From contig JAZLCO010000105.1 in assembly GCA_045614225.1 (NCBI GenBank), positions 1 to 11,194 on the forward strand: a stretch of DNA of 11,194 nucleotides, in the 5' to 3' direction. This document shows, piece by piece, positions 6,230-11,194 of the stretch. Each line of letters begins with the position of its first letter. Within the stretch, counting starts at the first letter, position 1. Origin of the DNA: UBA9715 sp045614225. GTDB taxonomy: Bacteria > Actinomycetota > Coriobacteriia > Coriobacteriales > Eggerthellaceae. A program made the translations under genes and the position numbers. The notes beneath the pieces were generated by a model. That model did no database searches, was not told where the DNA came from, and worked only from the letters and a program-made list of their open reading frames with translations.

Positions 6230-7192
6230 ATGAAAACGAGAATGTTGCGCGATATTGAGGTGTCGGAAGTTGGAATGGGCTGCATGGCGTTCAGCCATGG
6301 CTACGGCAAGATTCCGCCTGAGCGTTACAGCATCGAGGCGATTCGCGGAGCGTACGAGCACGGCTGCACGCTCTTCGACACGGCAGAGGTGTACAGCCCC
6401 AATTTGGCGGGCATCGGCCATAACGAACTTATTGTCGGCAAGGCGCTCGCGCCCGTACGCGACGAGGTTGTCATCGCGACCAAGATCATGCCGCGCGGCG
6501 GGCTGGGGCGTAACGCGTACCGAACGATTCGCGAGCATCTCGAAGGGTCGCTCAAGCGTTTGCAGACCGATCACGTGGATCTCTACTACATCCACCGTTC
6601 AGGTGGGGTGGACATCGAAGATGCGGCCGAGGCCATGGGGAGGCTCATCGATGAGGGGCTGATCTGTGGATGGGGCCTCTCGCAAGTCGACGTCGACGTG
6701 ATTGACCGCGCACAGCAGGTGACGCCGCTCGTCGCGGTCCAGAACATCTATTCCATGGTAGAGCGCGACTCCGAAGAAGCCATCATCCCGTACTGCGTCG
6801 AGCACAACATCGGCTTCGTGCCGTTCTCGCCGATTGCGAGTGGCCTGCTATCTGGCAAGATCACGACCAAGACCAAGTTCGAGCGCCGCGATGACGTGCG
6901 CAATTGGGTTCCGCAGCTGAGACGCGAGAACATCGCTGGCAATCAGCCCATCATCGATTTGTTGGCGCAATACGCCGAGCTCAAGGGTGCCACGAGTGCG
7001 CAGATCTCGCTCGCATGGATGCTGCACAAGTGGACGAACGTGATTCCCATTCCCGGCTCCAAGAACAAGGAGCGCATCCTCGAGAACTTGGATGCCTCGC
7101 TTGTCGAGCTGACTGATGATGAATTTACCTCGCTTGAGGCTGCCCTTGATAAGTGCGAGGTTTACGGTCATCGCGGACTGGGTGGTTTCTAG
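6230..7192 (+). CDS. Aldo/keto reductase, AKR13/YhdN-like
   Basis: The start is ATG 6230 (320 residues), behind AAAAGGGG (6216-6223); the open frame extends further upstream but overlaps DUF362 and reads as non-protein. The tetrad is complete: Asp50 and Tyr55 in FDTAEVY, Lys85 in IATKIM, His122 in YYIHRS. The C-terminal IPIPGSKNKERILENL is the NADP(H)-binding signature of this branch. This is the longer AKR type related to general stress protein 69 and plant auxin-induced or pyridoxal reductase-like AKRs, clearly different from the AKR at 3376. It probably reduces aldehydes or ketones with NADPH in the cytosol; substrate is unknown. A gap of 47 bases from DUF362 shows no promoter, so it is likely the last gene of the MFS operon. 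A likely promoter for the next gene follows it. Confidence 0.94.
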   Translation: MKTRMLRDIEVSEVGMGCMAFSHGYGKIPPERYSIEAIRGAYEHGCTLFDTAEVYSPNLAGIGHNELIVGKALAPVRDEVVIATKIMPRGGLGRNAYRTIREHLEGSLKRLQTDHVDLYYIHRSGGVDIEDAAEAMGRLIDEGLICGWGLSQVDVDVIDRAQQVTPLVAVQNIYSMVERDSEEAIIPYCVEHNIGFVPFSPIASGLLSGKITTKTKFERRDDVRNWVPQLRRENIAGNQPIIDLLAQYAELKGATSAQISLAWMLHKWTNVIPIPGSKNKERILENLDASLVELTDDEFTSLEAALDKCEVYGHRGLGGF

Positions 7193-7209
7193 AGAATCGC
7201 AACGAGATG

Positions 7210-7256
7210 GCGGTTTGTTCGTGCGGTTTCCGCTCGGGTTGCTGCAGGCGTACAAT
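7210..7256 (+). promoter_or_regulatory. Probable promoter of the flavodoxin-fold reductase gene
   Basis: A good -10 box TACAAT lies at 7251-7256, 34 bases before the ATG at 7291. The best -35 match is weak (TTTCCG, 7227-7232, 18-base spacer). Two copies of gcggttt (7210-7216, 7223-7229) sit 13 bases apart over this region, and the second forms a short inverted repeat gcgg-ttt-ccgc. A weak -35 with repeats on it suggests activator control, which is inference. Confidence 0.5.
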
Positions 7257-7290
7257 GACGAAAGCATCGATTCGGGAGAGAGGGAAACCC

Positions 7291-7833
7291 ATGAGCAAGA
7301 TTGTCGTAATCAAGGGAAGCGCCCGCAAGGGCGGCAACAGCAACTCGATGGCCGATGCGTTCATCGATGCTGCGAAAGCATTCGGTCACGAAATCGTGGA
7401 GTGCAACGCCACGAAGATGAACCTGAACGGCTGCCACGGTTGTATGACGTGCTTCAAGTCGGGGAAAGCTTGCACGCACGACGACGATTTCAACACGATT
7501 GTCGACGACCTGATCGAGGCTGACGGCTGGGTGTTCTCGTTCCCGATTTACTGGTACACGATGCCGGGCCAGACGAAGTGCATCCTCGACAACATCTTCT
7601 CGTTCGCCGTGGGCGGCAAGAGCTGCAAGGGCAAGAAGGTGGCGCTCATCTCGTGCTGCGAGGAAAACGATATGACGGTGTTTGACCATGCGGTCGGCCC
7701 GTTCGAGCGCGGCGGTGCGCTCATGGGCTGGGATATGGTCGGCAACGTGCTCGTGCCCGGCGTGAACAACGTGGGTGATATCGCAAGCACCGACGGCTGC
7801 GCTCGCGCTGCCGAGCTGGCGAAGCAGTTCTAG
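7291..7833 (+). CDS. Flavodoxin-fold NAD(P)H-dependent FMN reductase / Isf-like flavoprotein
   Basis: The start is ATG 7291 (180 residues), with GAGAGAGGGA (7276-7285) upstream; upstream in-frame codons look non-coding. The N-terminal strand and loop VVIKGSARKGGNSNSMADAF form the FMN phosphate site of the NADPH-dependent FMN reductase family. Cys48, Cys51, Cys54 and Cys61 form a C-x2-C-x2-C-x6-C motif followed by DDDF. This resembles the compact [4Fe-4S] motif of iron-sulfur flavoproteins (Isf), where the cluster passes electrons between ferredoxin and FMN. SFPIYWYTMPGQTKCILDN (83-101) is the flavin-edge loop of the family. Relatives without a cluster often keep part of these cysteines, so cluster binding is likely but unproven. 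It has no signal peptide and should be cytosolic. It probably heads a short transcript with the cysteine-rich gene downstream. Confidence 0.9.
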   Translation: MSKIVVIKGSARKGGNSNSMADAFIDAAKAFGHEIVECNATKMNLNGCHGCMTCFKSGKACTHDDDFNTIVDDLIEADGWVFSFPIYWYTMPGQTKCILDNIFSFAVGGKSCKGKKVALISCCEENDMTVFDHAVGPFERGGALMGWDMVGNVLVPGVNNVGDIASTDGCARAAELAKQF

Positions 7834-7897
7834 CCAGACCGAACCCGTTTCATCCACCGTCCCTTGTTCACGCTGAATTGCTTAGGGGTGAGATGCC

Positions 7898-8434
7898 GTG
7901 ATACTCGCTGCATTTGAGAAGATGCTCAGTTGGCCGCCGCCCGCATGGGTGCGCAAGGTTGAGGTCGCTGCCATCCTGGGGGTGTTCGCGAAGGCGTTTG
8001 ATGTCGATCCACCTGCGTTGGAGGACCGACCGGTCGAGGAGTGCCTTCCCGTTTTCCGCGAATTTACAGCTGCTTGCATGGAGGCTGCGCTCGCGGACGA
8101 ACAGGTTGCCGCAATGTATCGCACCCGTCTCCGTGCGGGCGGGTTTAGGATCGGTTCACAGCTGCGCTCCACGTTGAACGTGCGGGCTTCAAGCTCGTTC
8201 GCTTTCGCGCAGTTTCTCTACCGTGGCATTGGCATCGAGCTGATGGCTGACGAGTCAGGAGGCCTGAAGTTCGGCCCGTGCTTTTTTGCGGAGCGTTATA
8301 CGCCGGAAGACTGTTGGTTTATGTCGGCGTTCGACGAGGGGTTCTTGTGCGGCATCATGGGTATCGAAGGCTCGTTGTGCTTCAATTGCCGACTGACCGA
8401 AGGCGCAGCCTGTTGTCGCGCCGAGCTGAAATAA
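7898..8434 (+). CDS. Unrecognised cysteine-rich protein
   Basis: The frame starts with GTG 7898 behind AGGGGTGAG (7884-7892); the nearby ATG 7893 stops after two codons, so GTG is preferred. The product has 178 residues, no signal peptide and no membrane helix. The N-terminal half is helical and without Cys clusters apart from Cys49 and Cys60. The last 51 residues hold seven cysteines (128, 139, 151, 161, 164, 172, 173), ending CFNC...ACCRAELK. The layout of a central helical domain and a C-terminal strand-rich piece with GFLCGIMG and a TEGAACC ending weakly recalls the L-2-amino-thiazoline-4-carboxylate hydrolase-like and V4R-like families, but the match is not good enough to name it. The cysteine pattern could bind Fe-S or zinc. 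It follows the Isf-like reductase by 64 bases on the same strand and converges with the ferredoxin-type AKR. That real protein is encoded is fairly sure; its function is unknown. Confidence 0.75.
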   Translation: MILAAFEKMLSWPPPAWVRKVEVAAILGVFAKAFDVDPPALEDRPVEECLPVFREFTAACMEAALADEQVAAMYRTRLRAGGFRIGSQLRSTLNVRASSSFAFAQFLYRGIGIELMADESGGLKFGPCFFAERYTPEDCWFMSAFDEGFLCGIMGIEGSLCFNCRLTEGAACCRAELK

Positions 8435-8478
8435 AGCGGGAGTGAGTCGGGGAGCTGACGCAGACCGTCGCCTGCTCG

Positions 8479-9582
8479 CTACGGCTCGAGGGCGGTTACG
8501 CACTCGCGCAGCTGCGAGATGATCTCGATGTTCTGCGGGCATACGTCCTCACAGCGGCCGCAGGCGATGCAAGCGCTCGCGAAGTTGCCGGCATCGATGG
8601 CGGCGCGGTAGTCGGCGCGTGCCTCCTCGAGCTGGCCGCCGACGAGCTGCTTGTTCATCGCTGCGAACACGTCGGGGATCAGGATGTGACGCGGGCAGCC
8701 ATTCACGCAATAGCGGCAGGCCGTACAGGGAATGTCGCGCGCATTGCCCAGGATCTCGCGGGCTTGCTGAATAATGGCCATTTCCCGCTCGTCGAGCGGT
8801 TTGAAATCGCGCATGTACGAAAGGTTGTCGACCATCTGCTCGACGTTCGACATGCCTGATAGCACCGCCATGATCCCATCGAGCCCGGCGGCAAACCGGA
8901 TAGCCCATGATGCGTATGACGCACCCGGAGTCGCCTCGTCCATGAGCTTGCGGATTTCGGGCGCAGGTTTGGCGAGCGCGCCGCCCTTCACAGGCTCCAT
9001 GATGACGATGGGCTTGCCATGGGCGCGCGCCACCTCGTAGTTCGCGCGCGACGTGATGCGGTCGTTTTCCCAATCGGCATAGTTGATCTGCAGCTGCACG
9101 AAATCGACGTCGGGATGCGCCTTGAGCACCTCTTCGAGCAGCGCGGGCCCGGCATGGAACGAGAAACCGAAGTTGCGCACCTTGCCTTGGCGCTTCAGGT
9201 CGCGGATGTAGTCCCACAGCCCCATGTTCTCGTAGTTCTTGTACGTGCCGTTCGTCAGGTTGTGCAGCAGGTAGTTGTCGACATAGCTCACGCCGAGGCT
9301 GCGGCAGCTCGTGTCGAACTGCCTGCGCGCCAGCCTGGCCGTGGGCGCGATCATCGTGTTGAGCTTCGTGGCGATGGTGAAGGAATCGCGTGGATGGCGG
9401 TTCACGAGCGCTTTGCGTGTGGCAGCTTCCGAGCCAGGATAGACGCGAGCTGTGTCGAAGTACGTGAACCCCGCATCAAGGAACAGGTCGACCATCTTCG
9501 CGACCTGGTCGACGTCGATCTTGACCCCGCGGCGAGGAAGCCGCATCAGGCCGAACCCGAGCTTGCCTTCGTTTGCCGTCAT
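8479..9582 (-). CDS. Aldo/keto reductase with C-terminal 2x[4Fe-4S] ferredoxin domain (COG1453 type)
   Basis: The frame can be opened at a TTG at 9600, but ATG 9582 is chosen because GGAGGAGG (9598-9591) lies at ideal spacing before it; the product is 367 residues. The AKR barrel spans about 7-270, with tetrad Asp43 and Tyr48 in FDTARVY, Lys73 in IATKLN and His107 in YLLHNL. A linker leads to two clusters of cysteines: C-x2-C-x2-C-x3-CP (286, 289, 292, 296) and C-x2-C-x2-C-x3-CP (338, 341, 344, 348), typical of [4Fe-4S] ferredoxins. In this family the clusters probably let the barrel exchange electrons with ferredoxin-like partners as well as NAD(P)H. It is common in strict anaerobes. Substrate is unknown. 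It lies 88 bases downstream of DUF2252 on the same strand and may share its transcript. Confidence 0.95.
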   Translation of the reverse strand: MTANEGKLGFGLMRLPRRGVKIDVDQVAKMVDLFLDAGFTYFDTARVYPGSEAATRKALVNRHPRDSFTIATKLNTMIAPTARLARRQFDTSCRSLGVSYVDNYLLHNLTNGTYKNYENMGLWDYIRDLKRQGKVRNFGFSFHAGPALLEEVLKAHPDVDFVQLQINYADWENDRITSRANYEVARAHGKPIVIMEPVKGGALAKPAPEIRKLMDEATPGASYASWAIRFAAGLDGIMAVLSGMSNVEQMVDNLSYMRDFKPLDEREMAIIQQAREILGNARDIPCTACRYCVNGCPRHILIPDVFAAMNKQLVGGQLEEARADYRAAIDAGNFASACIACGRCEDVCPQNIEIISQLRECVTALEP

Positions 9583-9670
9583 GCCCACTCCCTCCTCCAA
9601 CGCTACGCTCTTGTTGCTCGCCGGTCTCGCGGCTGGCTTCTCAACCCGCTAGCCTTATGACCGATCGTGC

Positions 9671-11128
9671 TTACAGCTCACCAGCTTCGAGTGCTTCTTC
9701 GAAGCGTGCGAAATCAGCATCGTTCTGGTCGGCGTATGCGCGTGCGAACTTGTCGATGGCCTTGACGAAATCGGTTCCGTCGCCAAGATAGCCTGCGATT
9801 TCGAAACGGTCGCCAGAGCGTGCATGGGCATGTGCAAGCGTCCATCCACATTGCTCGGCGAGCATGGTCAGACCTTCGGCATCGATAACCGTCAGATCAA
9901 GCGAACCCTTCCCGTCCCAGAGCTGGCGGACATAGTAGTCCTTGGGCATGCCGTCTTCGCTGATAAGCCTGCACCAGCCGAGCAGCATGTCGCTGACTGA
10001 TTGAATGGCCCGCTGCCCCTCGACGACGCGCTGGCCATGTTGTTCGAATTCGCTTTTGCCGCAGAACCGCTCGAGCACCGACTCTTGTGCTTCTTTGATC
10101 TGAAGCACGAGCGGGTCTTCGTGCCCAGCACCTTCCATGACCACGATGAATGCGCGTGTGCCCACACTGCCGACACCCACGACTTTCATGGCCATGTCGA
10201 CGCCGTGATACTGCTCGATGAGGTGGCGCTTGTCGGGGGTGAGCGTCATGCAGTAGTTGGCAAGCACGAGGCGGACGATGCGCTCCATGCCGATTGAGTT
10301 GATCAAATCCGTAGCTGCTATGCGTTCAGCCTCGTCGCGCATTGGGATGATGATCGGCGGATCGCTCACGATGCGAAGCTTTCCGTCGACCACCTCGGTG
10401 AGCTTGCTGATAGCGCGCGTGCTGTCCTTGCTCTTTGCCTTGTCGAGCACCTTTTGCAGCTTCTTTCGCTGTTTCTTTGTTGCAAGGTTCGGGAATTTCG
10501 CCATGAATTCCTCGACGTCGAGGTGCGCATACCAAACGTCCATCGTGCCCATGCCGGCGAACTTCGTCATGCCGTCGCAATAGCCACGCACACATGCACG
10601 TACGGCTGCCTTTCGCTCTGCTTTAGAGAAGCCTCGGTCGCGGCCGCAGATCTCGACGCTGGCTGCAAGCCGTTTCACATCCCATTCCCAGGGACCGGGT
10701 GCCGTCTCGTCGAAGTCGTTGATGTCGAAGACGGTGCGTCGTTCGGGGCTGTTGAACAGGCCGAAGTTGCTGATATGCGCATCGCCGCACGCTTGCACGA
10801 CAATTCCGGTCGACGGGGTGTGAGAAAGGTCGCTTGCCATGATGAGCGCGCCACCCCGGTAGAACGTAAAGGCCGAGACCGACATCCGCTCGTAGCGCAC
10901 GGGCAGCAGAGCCTGCACGCGCGAGGTTCCCTGTTCTTTCAACAATGTGACCGGGTCGGGTCGGTCTGCTGGAGCATCCCAGACGGCGTGGGCCTCGTGC
11001 GGCACTTTCTCGCGCAGGGCTTCACCAGCCGCACGGCGTTCGTCAGGCGTGCGCTCGTCGGGTGTCGTCAGGGCTTCTTTTGCAAAATTGCGTGCGTTTG
11101 CTCTTATCGTGTGTGGATCTAGGCGCAT
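9671..11128 (-). CDS. DUF2252 family protein (kinase-like fold)
   Basis: The 485-residue product starts at ATG 11128; an in-frame TAG lies only three codons upstream (11140-11138), so no longer start is possible. The ribosome binding site is weak (AGAAG). Conserved family blocks are seen in order: RYERMSVSAFTFYRGGA (78-94), CGDAHISNFG (114-123), FDINDFDE (134-141), GPWEWDVKRLAAS (145-157), KVVGVGSVGTRAF (315-327), and LQIKEAQESVLERF (342-355). GDAHxxNFG and the DFD block look like the catalytic loop and metal-binding Asp of aminoglycoside phosphotransferase-like kinases, and the Gly loop with Lys345 looks like a nucleotide-binding lobe. The family's function is not established. No signal peptide is seen, so it is cytosolic. 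The downstream AKR may be co-transcribed. Confidence 0.95.
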   Translation of the reverse strand: MRLDPHTIRANARNFAKEALTTPDERTPDERRAAGEALREKVPHEAHAVWDAPADRPDPVTLLKEQGTSRVQALLPVRYERMSVSAFTFYRGGALIMASDLSHTPSTGIVVQACGDAHISNFGLFNSPERRTVFDINDFDETAPGPWEWDVKRLAASVEICGRDRGFSKAERKAAVRACVRGYCDGMTKFAGMGTMDVWYAHLDVEEFMAKFPNLATKKQRKKLQKVLDKAKSKDSTRAISKLTEVVDGKLRIVSDPPIIIPMRDEAERIAATDLINSIGMERIVRLVLANYCMTLTPDKRHLIEQYHGVDMAMKVVGVGSVGTRAFIVVMEGAGHEDPLVLQIKEAQESVLERFCGKSEFEQHGQRVVEGQRAIQSVSDMLLGWCRLISEDGMPKDYYVRQLWDGKGSLDLTVIDAEGLTMLAEQCGWTLAHAHARSGDRFEIAGYLGDGTDFVKAIDKFARAYADQNDADFARFEEALEAGEL

Positions 11129-11194
11129 ATCAAACTTCTATTCGTTGCGCTCTATTCCGAAGGCCAGTTGATCAGGCGTTCGCGACATTCGGCC

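Noticed and set aside
8435..8478. Short inverted repeat gacg-cagac-cgtc (8457-8469) between convergent genes, considered as a bidirectional terminator.
   Set aside because: Only four pairs and no T-run on either side.
9583..9670. Gap between DUF2252 and the ferredoxin-type AKR checked for a promoter or hairpin terminator.
   Set aside because: Only four-base stems and no convincing -10 or -35 boxes on the minus strand; it is left as an unassigned intergenic stretch.
11138..11194. Eighteen open codons on the minus strand from the right edge to TAG 11140-11138, nine bases before the DUF2252 start, possibly the end of another gene.
   Set aside because: Too short to show coding character and no family pattern is visible; it may equally be untranslated leader.

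Overview
The window is GC-rich bacterial DNA, densely coding, with strong AGGAGG-like ribosome binding sites. Several features point to a gut-type actinobacterium of the class Coriobacteriia, most likely Eggerthellaceae: lipoproteins with twin-arginine signals followed by long Ser/Ala linkers, many stand-alone redox enzymes of the flavodoxin, aldo/keto reductase (AKR) and short-chain dehydrogenase (SDR) families, a DUF362 protein and a ferredoxin-type AKR. This placement is inferred from protein style; no rRNA or marker gene is present.

Layout. (1) Left edge, 1-925: the 3' end of an NTF2/SnoaL-like gene, a 27-base perfect dyad, then a Tat-exported flavodoxin lipoprotein. (2) 976-1686: a TetR-type regulator on the minus strand, divergent from the next operon, with two imperfect dyads between them as candidate operators. 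(3) 1687-7192: six co-directional genes, closely spaced: an AraJ-like MFS exporter, an NTF2-like lipoprotein, an AKR of the diketogulonate-reductase type, an SDR, a Tat-exported DUF362 lipoprotein and a second, different AKR. (4) 7193-8434: a probable separate promoter, a flavodoxin-fold reductase with an Isf-type four-cysteine motif, and an unrecognised cysteine-rich protein. (5) Minus strand, 11128-8479: a DUF2252 protein followed by a third AKR carrying two [4Fe-4S] motifs. No rRNA, tRNA, transposase, CRISPR array or convincing intrinsic terminator is visible.

How the genes may work together (inference): the TetR protein probably controls the divergent MFS operon. Its products pair an exporter with cytosolic carbonyl/alcohol-interconverting enzymes (two AKRs, one SDR), a small NTF2-fold binding or isomerase-like protein and an exported DUF362 protein. 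This fits sensing, reductive modification and export of a small molecule, for example a reactive carbonyl, quinone or diet- or host-derived compound. The substrate cannot be read from sequence. The NTF2 + flavodoxin pair at the left edge looks like a second, related redox module.
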